Shown: piece by piece, positions 23,197 to 31,494 of the stretch
Position numbering within the stretch: the first letter of the stretch is position 1
How the letters are laid out: each line of letters starts with the position of its first letter
Source: Hoeflea_A sp965216535
GTDB taxonomy: Bacteria > Pseudomonadota > Alphaproteobacteria > Rhizobiales > Rhizobiaceae
DNA length: 64,000 nucleotides
Direction: 5' to 3'
Assembly (NCBI GenBank): GCA_965216535.1
Contig: OZ244175.1
Location: forward strand, 248,001 to 312,000
Program-made: the position numbers and the translations under genes
Notes under the pieces: model-generated
What the model was told of the DNA's origin: nothing
Databases searched by the model: none
What the model saw: only the letters and a program-made list of their open reading frames with translations

Positions 23197-24282
23197 ATGC
23201 GCACGGCTCAGTTTCCCAATCGATATGTGCAGGGCCCTGGCGCGTTGAGCTTGTTCGGCCAGGAAGCCGGGCGCCTTGGCTCCCATTGTCTTGTTCTGAT
23301 CGACAGCAACCTGCCGCAAGCCATCATTGACGCGATCGACATCGGAGACCTGCGGGCTGAAAGGCTCCTTGTGAAACCGGCCTGCACGCCCGATGCGATT
23401 GATGCAGCGGTGGAACAAGCACGCAAACTCGGGGTCGACATGATCGCGGGAATGGGCGGCGGCAAGGTGGTCGATCTTGGCCGTGCCACCGCCGACGAAA
23501 TGAGATTGCCTTTCATCTCGGTGCCGACGATTGCCGCATCCGATGCACCCTGCTCCGCGCTCGCCGTGGTTTATGGCAATGACGGCAAAGTCCTTTTCGA
23601 TCGTTTTGTCCGCAAGAATCCCGACCTCGTTTTGGTGGACAGCGCGGTCGTTGCAACCGCGCCTGGCCGGTTCCTGGCGGCCGGAATCGGCGATGCCCTC
23701 GCGACGTATTTCGAGGCCGATGCCTGCTTCCGCTCCGGTGCGAACAATGTATGCGGCGGTCAAGCAACGCGCCTGGCGCACGCAACAGCGCGCCTCTGCC
23801 TCGAGACCATTCTCGAAAAGGGCGCTGCTGCCATTGCCGTATGTGGGAGTGGCCGACCGACTGCGGAATTCGAGGACGTGATCGAGGCAGCCATTCTTCT
23901 GTCCGGTATCGGTTTTGAGTCAGGTGGCGTAGCGGCGGCGCATGCCTTTCACCACGGCATCGCGGAGCTGCCCGAAAGCCACGGCGCCCTGCACGGCGAA
24001 AAAGTCGCTTTCGGTGTGCTCGCTGAACTGGCTCTCAACAATGCAAGCGACGACAGGATCGCCGAAATCGCGCGATTCAATCTGTCGATCGGGCTTCCCG
24101 TCTGCCTGTCCGATCTCGGCATCACCGCGTCTGAACAAGCGGTACCGGAGATTGCATCGCGCGCGACGCGTGAAGGCGAAATCATCCACAACGAACCATT
24201 TCCGGTGACACCCGAACTCGCTGCCGCTGCGTTGTCGCGCGCCGATGTGATCGGTTACAGGGAGAGGAAGGCAAACAGTTGA
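23197..24282 (+). CDS. Iron/zinc-dependent alcohol dehydrogenase, glycerol dehydrogenase (GldA) type
   Basis: A 361-residue NAD-dependent dehydrogenase. The N-terminal nucleotide domain has 'VDMIAGMGGGKVVDLGRATA' and 'LPFISVPTIAASDAPCSALA'; the metal ligands are Asp in 'AGIGDALATYFEADAC', His in 'HAFHHGIAEL' and His in 'LHGEKVAFGVL'. GldA enzymes oxidise glycerol and 1,2-propanediol to hydroxyketones. The ATG at 23197 comes four bases after the gloA stop; an upstream in-frame ATG inside gloA is unlikely. The stop overlaps the TTG start of the next gene. Exact substrate is inferred. Confidence 0.88.
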   Translation: MRTAQFPNRYVQGPGALSLFGQEAGRLGSHCLVLIDSNLPQAIIDAIDIGDLRAERLLVKPACTPDAIDAAVEQARKLGVDMIAGMGGGKVVDLGRATADEMRLPFISVPTIAASDAPCSALAVVYGNDGKVLFDRFVRKNPDLVLVDSAVVATAPGRFLAAGIGDALATYFEADACFRSGANNVCGGQATRLAHATARLCLETILEKGAAAIAVCGSGRPTAEFEDVIEAAILLSGIGFESGGVAAAHAFHHGIAELPESHGALHGEKVAFGVLAELALNNASDDRIAEIARFNLSIGLPVCLSDLGITASEQAVPEIASRATREGEIIHNEPFPVTPELAAAALSRADVIGYRERKANS

Positions 24283-25259
24283 AAGCAATACTTTGCACCG
24301 AACCAAAAGACGATTTGTCGACCACTTCTGTGGCCGACATCCCGGTGCCTGAACCCGGACCCGGTGAGGTCCGCGTCAAGGTGAACGCCGTATCTCTGAA
24401 CCCCGTGGACTGGAAGCTTTGCGCTGGCGTCGCTCCCTGGTGGGACGAACCGCATGTCGTTGGTCTGGATGCGACCGGCATCATCGATGCCTTGGGCGAC
24501 GGTGTGGAAGGATGGTCGCAAGGCGACCATGTCGTCTGGCACGGGGATTTGAACAGGCAAGGCGTCTTTGCCGAATACGCCACGACCGTGGCCCACGTAT
24601 TGAGCCGCATGCCGGCTGGCGTGGACGACGCAGCCGCAGCAGCGCTCCCCTGTGCCGGCTACACGGCCTATCAAGGGCTGGTGCGCAAGGCGAGAGTTGG
24701 GCCAGGCGATGTGGTGGTCGTTCAGGGCGCGACCGGTGGTGCCGGCGGTTTCGGAATTCAGATTGCCAAAGCACAAGGGGCCCGTGTCATCGCACTGGCC
24801 CGCAGTGAGGAGTTCGACTGGGCGAGACGCCTTGGCGCGGACGAGGTTCTCGACTATCGCGATCCCGATCTTCCCGCCCGTGTTCGCGCAGCCAACAACG
24901 GCGAAGGCGCCGATATCATGTTCGAGGTCGCCAATCCCGGCGACGCGCGCAAATCCCTCGACCTGATCCGCTACAACGGTCAGCTCGTCACCATCGATCC
25001 ATTGCCTGATCTGAGCCAAACACCGGCCTACACCTATGCGGCCTCGATACACGAGGTGGCGCTCGGTGGCGCCTATGCGCATGGCCATATGCCGACGCAA
25101 CGCGATTTCGCCAAGATCGGCGATGAGATGTTGGCCATGCTCGGATCCGGCCGGATCGATCCCATGATTACCGAGAGCTTGTCGCTTGCCGATATTCCGG
25201 ACGCGTTGAAACGGCTGCGGGCCCGGCAGGTCAAAGGAAAACTGGTCGCGGTTCTGTAG
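24279..25259 (+). CDS. Zinc-independent MDR family oxidoreductase (quinone oxidoreductase-like)
   Basis: A 326-residue NADPH-type medium-chain dehydrogenase. GroES-like domain: 'PEPGPGEVRVKVNAVSLNPV', 'VVGLDATGIIDALGDGVEGW'; Rossmann domain: 'VVVQGATGGAGGFGIQIAKA'. No catalytic or structural zinc cysteines are seen, so it belongs to the quinone-oxidoreductase or alkenal-reductase side of the family. It starts with TTG (24279) overlapping the TGA of the GldA-like gene and has GGAGAGGAAGG ahead. Probably reduces or oxidises a carbonyl intermediate; the substrate is unknown. Confidence 0.85.
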   Translation: MKAILCTEPKDDLSTTSVADIPVPEPGPGEVRVKVNAVSLNPVDWKLCAGVAPWWDEPHVVGLDATGIIDALGDGVEGWSQGDHVVWHGDLNRQGVFAEYATTVAHVLSRMPAGVDDAAAAALPCAGYTAYQGLVRKARVGPGDVVVVQGATGGAGGFGIQIAKAQGARVIALARSEEFDWARRLGADEVLDYRDPDLPARVRAANNGEGADIMFEVANPGDARKSLDLIRYNGQLVTIDPLPDLSQTPAYTYAASIHEVALGGAYAHGHMPTQRDFAKIGDEMLAMLGSGRIDPMITESLSLADIPDALKRLRARQVKGKLVAVL

Positions 25260-25289
25260 ACCGTGGCCGCGAATTAGGAGCGGCTGACA

Positions 25290-26723
25290 ATGGCAAGCGA
25301 ATATCTGATGTATATCGGCGGAGAGTTCACGCAAGGGAGCTCGCCAACGCGCATCGAGGTGGAGAACCCGGCCGATGAGAGTATCATCGCCACGGTTCCC
25401 GGGGGTACTGTCAACGACGCCATCCATGCGTTGGAGGCGGCGAAGGAAGCGCAGCCGGAATGGGCCGCCACGCCGGCCATCGAGCGTGGAACGCTGGTTC
25501 GTAAACTGGCGGACGCGGTGCTGGCTGAAACCGATCGTCTGGCCGAGATCGTTGTGAAGGAACAGGGAAAGCCGCTTGATCAGGCCAAAGGCGAGATCGC
25601 GGCAACGGCGATGTTCCTGGAATATGCCGGTCAACAAGCTCGGCGGATTCAGGGTGAAATTCTGCCCTCGGACCACCGCAATGAAGATGTTTGGATCCGC
25701 CGCTCTCCCTATGGCGTGATTGTTGCGCTGACGGCGTGGAATTATCCTTCTGCGCTCGCTGGTCGCAAGTTGGGTCCGGCGCTCACCGCCGGCAATACCA
25801 TCGTCCTGAAGGGTCACGACATCACGCCGCTTTCCGGGCTGGAGATTGCGCGCATTGCGCATGAGCTTGGTTTCCCGTCCGGTGTATTCAACGTCATTAC
25901 TGGCGATGGACGCAACGTTGGCGAAACCTTGGTCAAGAGCCCTTTGACGGACATGCTTTCGATGACCGGTTCGGTCCGGGCCGGCAAGGAAATCTATGCG
26001 GCCGGGGCCGAGGATCTCAAGGTTTTGAGGCTCGAACTCGGCGGCAAGGCGCCGTTTATCGTCCTCGAAGACGCCAATGTCGACAGCGCCGTCGAGGCGG
26101 CGATCGTTTCCCGTTTCACCAATTGCGGACAGATCTGCACCTGCGCGGAGCGTATCTATCTGCACGAAGCAATTGCGCAGGAATTCACCGACAAATTTGT
26201 AAACGCCGCCCGCGCCTTGACCCTGGGCGATCCGATGCAAAGTCCGAATATGGGGCCAAAGGTTTCAAGGCCGGAGGTCGAGAAGGTCGCTGAAATCGTC
26301 GCCAATGCCAAAACCGCCGGTGCGGAAGTTCTCACCGGTGGCGGCAGGCCAGATGGCTTCGACAAAGGACATTGGTTCGAGCCGACCGTGATGGTGGCAC
26401 CGAAAGATGCCGATCTGATGAAGCAGGAGATCTTTGGGCCTGTCGCACCGATATCAAACATTATCGATTTCGAAGAAGCACTTTTTGAAGCCAACTCCAC
26501 CCAGTACGGGCTTTCGGCGTATCTTTTTACCAATAACATGAAACGCGTGATGAAGGCCGCGGACGCACTCGAATTTGGCGAAATCTATCTCAATCGCCAA
26601 TGCGGTGAACTGGTACAAGGCTTTCATACCGGCTGGAAACATTCGGGGCTCGGCGGCGAGGACGGTCAGCACGGTTTTGAAGGCTATATGCGCAAGAAGA
26701 CAATGTATGTGAACTGGAACTGA
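25290..26723 (+). CDS. aldA: Aldehyde dehydrogenase, lactaldehyde/glycolaldehyde (AldA) type
   Basis: A 477-residue NAD-dependent aldehyde dehydrogenase. Catalytic Glu is in 'RLELGGKAPFIVLEDAN' and catalytic Cys in 'TNCGQICTCAERIYLHE'. The C-terminal stretch 'FGEIYLNR', 'QGFHTGWKHSGLGGEDGQHG' and 'YMRKK' follows, from memory, the pattern of E. coli AldA, which oxidises lactaldehyde to lactate and glycolaldehyde to glycolate. Within this island it would convert an aldehyde from diol oxidation (lactaldehyde) or from diol dehydration (propanal, 3-hydroxypropanal) into the acid. It is followed by an FMN 2-hydroxyacid dehydrogenase, which fits the lactaldehyde reading. Confidence 0.88.
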   Translation: MASEYLMYIGGEFTQGSSPTRIEVENPADESIIATVPGGTVNDAIHALEAAKEAQPEWAATPAIERGTLVRKLADAVLAETDRLAEIVVKEQGKPLDQAKGEIAATAMFLEYAGQQARRIQGEILPSDHRNEDVWIRRSPYGVIVALTAWNYPSALAGRKLGPALTAGNTIVLKGHDITPLSGLEIARIAHELGFPSGVFNVITGDGRNVGETLVKSPLTDMLSMTGSVRAGKEIYAAGAEDLKVLRLELGGKAPFIVLEDANVDSAVEAAIVSRFTNCGQICTCAERIYLHEAIAQEFTDKFVNAARALTLGDPMQSPNMGPKVSRPEVEKVAEIVANAKTAGAEVLTGGGRPDGFDKGHWFEPTVMVAPKDADLMKQEIFGPVAPISNIIDFEEALFEANSTQYGLSAYLFTNNMKRVMKAADALEFGEIYLNRQCGELVQGFHTGWKHSGLGGEDGQHGFEGYMRKKTMYVNWN

Positions 26724-26734
26724 GCTGCAAAATC

Positions 26735-27925
26735 ATGCGAAGGGGGCATATCCTGACGATTGAAGACATGCGTCGCGCGGCCCGGCGCTGCGTTCCGCGC
26801 ATGTTTTTCGGATATGTCGATAGCGGATCTTGGACGGAATCGACTCGGGACCGCAATCAGTCGGATTTCAGCCGGATCCAGTTTCGCCAGCGCGTCGCGG
26901 TCGATATCTCAAGGCGAAAGCTCGCCGTTGATCTGCTCGGTCGCAGGTATGCCATGCCCATTGCGTTGGCTCCGACCGGTATGGCAGGCATGCTCTACCC
27001 GAATGCGGAAATCGAAATCGCCAAGGCCGCTGGTTCCGCCGACATTCCCTACACGCTTTCAACGATGAGTATTTGCTCGATGGAGGCGGTTGCCGAGGCC
27101 GTCGACAATCCCTTCTGGTTCCAGCTTTATGTCATGCGAGACCGGACATTCGTTCGCGCCCTGATCGAGCGAGCCCGCGCCGTTCAATGCTCGGCGTTGA
27201 TGATAACTCTCGACTTGCAGGTGCTGGGCCAACGCCACGCTGACATTCGCAATTCGCTGGCGGCCCCGCCGCGACCATCGTTAAGCTCCGCCATACAGAT
27301 ATTGTCACGGCCTCTGTGGATGGCGAGAATGTTGCGGGCTCGGCATGTCAATTTCGGCAATATCTACGGTCATGTGCCGGGCATCAACAACCTCGCCGAC
27401 ATGGCAGGCTGGACTCAACAGCAGTTTGATCCAACGCTGACCTGGGAAGGCGTCAGAGAAATCAGGGATCAGTGGCAGGGACCGCTCATCCTCAAGGGGA
27501 TCCTGGATCCCGACGACGCTGAACTTGCGAAAGGGATTGGTGCTGATGCGATCGTTGTTTCCAATCACGGTGGCCGGCAACTTGATGGCGCGCCGAGCAC
27601 GATCTCTGCCCTGCCAGAAATCGCCGATAGGGTCGGAGGCAGTCTGGAAGTGCACATTGATGGAGGCATCCGTTCCGGGCAGGATGTTGCACGGGCGATG
27701 GCAAGTGGCGCGCGAGCTGCGCATATCGGACGCCCCTTCCTTTACGGCGTTGCCGTCGCCGGAAAGAATGGCGTGAGCCAAGTGCTCGAAATTCTCCGAT
27801 CCGAACTGGATTTGACAATGGCATTTTGCGGCGAAACAGATGCCACGGCCCTTTCAACCCGCAACCTCATTGCAGACAGATCGGCAGTGGATTCTTCAAG
27901 GGAAGCAGCCCATGCAGCGGAATGA
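26735..27925 (+). CDS. FMN-dependent 2-hydroxyacid dehydrogenase (LldD/glycolate oxidase family)
   Basis: A 396-residue TIM-barrel flavoenzyme that oxidises L-2-hydroxyacids to 2-oxoacids. Diagnostic are 'PIALAPTGMAGMLYPNAEIE', 'YTLSTMSICSMEAVAEA', 'FQLYVMRDR', the catalytic-base region 'VVSNHGGRQLDGAPST' and the phosphate-binding 'IDGGIRSGQDVARAMASGAR'. It follows the AldA-like gene after 11 bases, which supports an L-lactate to pyruvate step. Its last 14 bases overlap the start of the diol dehydratase gene. Lactate, glycolate or mandelate preference cannot be decided. Confidence 0.9.
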   Translation: MRRGHILTIEDMRRAARRCVPRMFFGYVDSGSWTESTRDRNQSDFSRIQFRQRVAVDISRRKLAVDLLGRRYAMPIALAPTGMAGMLYPNAEIEIAKAAGSADIPYTLSTMSICSMEAVAEAVDNPFWFQLYVMRDRTFVRALIERARAVQCSALMITLDLQVLGQRHADIRNSLAAPPRPSLSSAIQILSRPLWMARMLRARHVNFGNIYGHVPGINNLADMAGWTQQQFDPTLTWEGVREIRDQWQGPLILKGILDPDDAELAKGIGADAIVVSNHGGRQLDGAPSTISALPEIADRVGGSLEVHIDGGIRSGQDVARAMASGARAAHIGRPFLYGVAVAGKNGVSQVLEILRSELDLTMAFCGETDATALSTRNLIADRSAVDSSREAAHAAE

Positions 27926-30149
27926 ACAGTCAAAACGATTTGCCAAGCTCAGGGAAAGGGACATCAACAAGGAAGTCTTTGTCGATGAACTGCCCGAACT
28001 GGGGCTTATCGTCATGGACAGCCCCACCGACCCGAACCCGTCGATTGCGATCCAGGATGGCAGGATCGTCGAGATGGATGGGCGCAACGAGGACGAATTC
28101 GACGCGATTGACCGGTTCATTGCCAAATATTCGATCAACGTTGAGCGGGCGGCAGCGGCGATGGAACTGGAATCGCTGGCAATCGCTCGCATGCTGGTGG
28201 ACATCAATGTCCCCCGAACAAAGGTGATGGAGACCTTCGCCGGCCTCACACCTGCCAAGATCGCTGAGGTCATGAGTCATCTGAATGTGGTGGAGATGAT
28301 GATGGCCATGCAGAAAATGCGTCAGCGTATGAAGCCGGCAGACCAGGCGCACGTCACGAACTGGAAGGAGAATCCGACACTTCTGGCCGCCGACGCAGCC
28401 GAAGCCAGCCTGCGCGGATTTTCCGAGGAGGAAACCACAGTGCGGGTCGCGCGCATGGCACCCTTCAGCGCCTTGGCCTTGCTGGTTGGATCGCAAGTGG
28501 GGCGTCCCGGCGTCATGACCCAGATTTCGTGCGAGGAAGCGCTGAATTTGCGCCTGGCGATGAAAGGACTGGCGACTTACGCTGAAACGCTGTCGGTTTA
28601 CGGGACCATTCCCTCTTTCCTCGACGGGGACGACACACCCTGGTCGAAAGGGATTCTGGCCTCCGCCTATGCTTCGCGCGGCATTAAATCGCGATTTACC
28701 TCCGGCTCCGGATCCGAGGCTCTGATGGGCTATGGCCTTGGATGGTCGATGCTGTACCTGGAAATCCGTTGTATTCTGATGGTGAAGGGTGCCGGCAGCC
28801 AGGGTGTGCAGAATGGCTCGATCTCCTGCATTGCGCTCCCCGAAAGCCTGCCCAATGGCGTGCGCGGTGTGCTGGCGGAAAATCTGGTGGCCGCAGCGCT
28901 CGGCCTGGAGGTGGCGGCCGGCAATGACGCCATGTCGTCACACAGTCAGATGCGCAAGACCGCCAAGCTCATGTTGCAGATGCTTCCGGGAACCGATTTC
29001 ATCACTTCGGGACATTCGGTCATGCCGCGCAAGGACAACCTGTTCGGCGGCGGCAATTTTGATGCCGAAGACATGGATGACTGGCTGGTGATCCAGCGGG
29101 ACATGCAGGTCGACGGCGGTCTCAGGCCGGTCCGCGAGGACGACGTGCTCGCCATTCGGCAAAAAGGTGCGTTGGCAATCCAGGCGGTTTTCAAGAAAAT
29201 GGGCTTTCCGGAAATTTCGGATGAGGAGGTGGAAGCAGCCGTCACCGCCTTCTCGTCGGATGACATGCCGGATCGCAATTCCATCGAAGATCTGGCAGCG
29301 GCCGACGCCTTTCTTGAGAGCGACAAGACCGCGCTGGATGTCGTGGCGGCACTCGCCACAACCGGGTTTGAGGATGTGGCGGAAAGTGTTTTGGAAATGC
29401 AGCGCCAACGCGTGCTGGGTGACTATCTGCACACTGCAGCGGTGTTTGATGAGGATTTCAACGTGCTCAGTGCGGTCAATACACCCAACACCTATGAAGG
29501 ACCCGGCACTGGATACCGCGTTGAAGGAAAGACCTGGGAGGAGATACGAGCACTGCCTCAGGCACTTGATCCTCAGTCGCTGATAGAGGGTGAGGCTGGC
29601 GATGAACGACTCTTGTTTAAGTCGCTGGGAGAGGCTGCTGAAGGCGATGGCAGCGAAGTCGTTATCGCGCTTGGTGCGGCCTTTGGGACAGTCATGAACC
29701 GCACATTGGCGGAGTTGTCCCACGCCGATGTTCTCAAGGCGATTATCGAGGGCGTTGAGGGCGAGAGCGTTCGCGCCAGGGTCGTCAAAGTGTGGCACGG
29801 TGCCGATGTCGCCGATATCGGACTCTCCGGCGCCAAGCTTTCCGGTTCGGGTATCGGTATCGGTCTGCAGTCGAAGGGCACGGCGCTCATTCACAAAAAG
29901 GGCCTGGCACCGCTCAACAATCTCGAACTCCTTTCCATGGCTCCGAATTTGATGCTCGAGAGCTATCGGGCGCTTGGCCGCAATGCTGCCTGCTACGCGA
30001 CAGGCCGCGCACCTCACCCCGTGCCTATGAAAATCGACAATATGGCGAGGCTTCGGCTCATCGTTCATACGACGTTGTTGCATCATCGGGAGGTCCGTCA
30101 GCTTGATCCCGATCGCGGAGTTGAAGAATTGGAGGTGTCGTTCCGATGA
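27912..30149 (+). CDS. pduC: B12-dependent diol/glycerol dehydratase, fused large and medium subunits
   Basis: A 745-residue fusion. Residues about 1-555 are the large (alpha, PduC) subunit with 'MKGLATYAETLSVYGTIPSF', 'GDDTPWSKGILASAYASRGI', 'RFTSGSGSEALMGYG', 'GAGSQGVQNGSISCIALPES' and 'VDGGLRPVREDDVLAIRQKG'. Residues about 590-745 are the medium (beta, PduD) subunit with 'SGAKLSGSGIGIGLQSKGTA' and 'PLNNLELLSMAPNLMLESYR'. The enzyme uses adenosylcobalamin radicals to dehydrate 1,2-propanediol, glycerol or ethylene glycol to aldehydes. The classical enterobacterial enzyme has separate subunits. The start overlaps the previous gene; the small-subunit gene overlaps the end. No reactivating factor genes or microcompartment shell genes are present. 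Confidence 0.92.
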   Translation: MQRNEQSKRFAKLRERDINKEVFVDELPELGLIVMDSPTDPNPSIAIQDGRIVEMDGRNEDEFDAIDRFIAKYSINVERAAAAMELESLAIARMLVDINVPRTKVMETFAGLTPAKIAEVMSHLNVVEMMMAMQKMRQRMKPADQAHVTNWKENPTLLAADAAEASLRGFSEEETTVRVARMAPFSALALLVGSQVGRPGVMTQISCEEALNLRLAMKGLATYAETLSVYGTIPSFLDGDDTPWSKGILASAYASRGIKSRFTSGSGSEALMGYGLGWSMLYLEIRCILMVKGAGSQGVQNGSISCIALPESLPNGVRGVLAENLVAAALGLEVAAGNDAMSSHSQMRKTAKLMLQMLPGTDFITSGHSVMPRKDNLFGGGNFDAEDMDDWLVIQRDMQVDGGLRPVREDDVLAIRQKGALAIQAVFKKMGFPEISDEEVEAAVTAFSSDDMPDRNSIEDLAAADAFLESDKTALDVVAALATTGFEDVAESVLEMQRQRVLGDYLHTAAVFDEDFNVLSAVNTPNTYEGPGTGYRVEGKTWEEIRALPQALDPQSLIEGEAGDERLLFKSLGEAAEGDGSEVVIALGAAFGTVMNRTLAELSHADVLKAIIEGVEGESVRARVVKVWHGADVADIGLSGAKLSGSGIGIGLQSKGTALIHKKGLAPLNNLELLSMAPNLMLESYRALGRNAACYATGRAPHPVPMKIDNMARLRLIVHTTLLHHREVRQLDPDRGVEELEVSFR

Positions 30150-30577
30150 ATGACAATTCAGGGGAAAAAACCTTCCAGTTCCCGTTGGGCAAGCACCACC
30201 GGGACGAGATTGCCACCAAATCCGGGAGGCCGCTGTCGAATCTCGGTCTTGACCAGGTATCAGCGGGCCAGGTTGGCCCCGACGACGTTTCGGTCAGTGC
30301 CGAAACGCTGCAACTGCAGGCCGAGTTTGCCAGGCAAGCCGGCTATGCCGAAGTGGCCGCCAATCTGACCCGGGCCGCGGAAATGACGCGGATTCCAAAC
30401 GCGGAGATCCTCGAGATCTATGAGGCGTTGCGCCCTGGCCGTTCGACCTATTACCAACTCCTCTCGGTTAGCCAGCGGATTGCCAGCATGTATTCGGCCG
30501 AGCACACGGCGGCGCATATCCGTGAAGCAGCCGATGCCTACCGCGACACCGGCCTGCTGAAGATGGACGAAGATTGA
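30146..30577 (+). CDS. pduE: Diol dehydratase small subunit
   Basis: A 143-residue gamma subunit that completes the dehydratase. The conserved part matches PduE: 'FPLGKHHRDEIATKSGRPLS', 'GPDDVSVSAETLQLQAEFAR', 'AAEMTRIPNAEILEIYEALR' and 'PGRSTYYQLLSVSQRIASMY'. It overlaps the fused alpha-beta gene by four bases (ATGA), so the subunits are coupled in translation. The long, unstructured N-terminal extension of enterobacterial PduE, which mediates microcompartment targeting, is missing, in line with the absence of shell genes. Confidence 0.92.
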   Translation: MNDNSGEKTFQFPLGKHHRDEIATKSGRPLSNLGLDQVSAGQVGPDDVSVSAETLQLQAEFARQAGYAEVAANLTRAAEMTRIPNAEILEIYEALRPGRSTYYQLLSVSQRIASMYSAEHTAAHIREAADAYRDTGLLKMDED

Positions 30578-30745
30578 TTGAAGGGGTTTAGACTCAACAG
30601 GAGGCTCCCGGAGCCACGACGGGTGGATCCAGGATTGTCCGACCGAGCCACAGGAACGAGCCACGGGATATTGTCCCAGCGTCGGCATGCTGTCGGCGAC
30701 CGATCATGAAACGCACTGCAATTGACCACGAAAGGGAAGTCCGCC

Positions 30746-31489
30746 ATGCACACCGTTTTCAAGGAGAACCTGTTTGCAGGCAAACGTGTCCACGTTTCCG
30801 GCGGCACCCGTGGCATTGGTCTGGCTTTGGCGCAGGGTTTCTCGGATGCGGGCGCCAATGTGATCGCTTCAGGCAGTTCCCAATCCGGCGTTGATACGGC
30901 GCAGCAGGAGAATGAACGCGAAAACCTGCGCTTTGCCTGTCTCGATGTTCAGGATCGCGGTGCAGTGACGAATTTCTACTTGGACATCGATGACCTCAAC
31001 GTTCTGGTCAACTGTCAAGGAATTGCGCGGCGCGAGGAAGAATGGGACGAAGATACCTTCTTGAAGGTCCTGGATATCAACCTTGCCAGTGCATTTCGCC
31101 TGTCGAACGCTGCTTTTCCGCTGTTGGCAAAATCAGGCGGAAACATCATCAACATTGCCTCGATGTTGAGCTACCTGGCTGATCCCTTTGTGCCCGCCTA
31201 TTGCGCCAGCAAAACCGGCCTTGTGGGGCTGACCCGCTCCATGGCCCACCGTTACAGTCCGAAGGGTGTCCGGGTGAATGCCATTGCACCGGGATACCAT
31301 ACAACTGACATGACCGAGCCACTGTGGTCGCAGGATGATGACGCGAAGCAAATCGCGGAACGCTCTGCGATGAAGCGATGGGGTACCGTCGAGGATCTCG
31401 TCGGCCCCGCGCTGTTTCTGGCTTCGGAAAGCGCCGGCTTCGTGACCGGCGCGGTGCTGCCCGTTGATGGCGGCTATCACACGGGGTGA
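30746..31489 (+). CDS. Short-chain dehydrogenase/reductase
   Basis: A 247-residue classical SDR. The NAD(P) site is 'HVSGGTRGIGLALAQGFSD', the catalytic Ser-Tyr-Lys set is Ser in 'NIINIASMLSYLAD' and Tyr/Lys in 'PAYCASKTGLVGL', followed by 'VRVNAIAPGYHTTDMT'. Ahead is a GGGAAG motif before the ATG at 30746. It lies 168 bases behind pduE and six bases before the 2-hydroxyacid dehydrogenase gene. It probably oxidises or reduces a secondary alcohol of the pathway; substrate unknown. Confidence 0.88.
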   Translation: MHTVFKENLFAGKRVHVSGGTRGIGLALAQGFSDAGANVIASGSSQSGVDTAQQENERENLRFACLDVQDRGAVTNFYLDIDDLNVLVNCQGIARREEEWDEDTFLKVLDINLASAFRLSNAAFPLLAKSGGNIINIASMLSYLADPFVPAYCASKTGLVGLTRSMAHRYSPKGVRVNAIAPGYHTTDMTEPLWSQDDDAKQIAERSAMKRWGTVEDLVGPALFLASESAGFVTGAVLPVDGGYHTG

Positions 31490-31494
31490 CGTTG

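Noticed and set aside
24255..26240. A 661-codon open frame antisense to the MDR oxidoreductase and aldehyde dehydrogenase genes
   Set aside because: The sense strand encodes two well-conserved enzymes; the antisense frame arises from GC-rich codon usage and has no recognisable domain.
27700..27912. Possible cobalamin riboswitch before the diol dehydratase
   Set aside because: The dehydratase start lies inside the end of the upstream gene; there is no untranslated leader able to hold a riboswitch and no B12-box-like sequence was seen.
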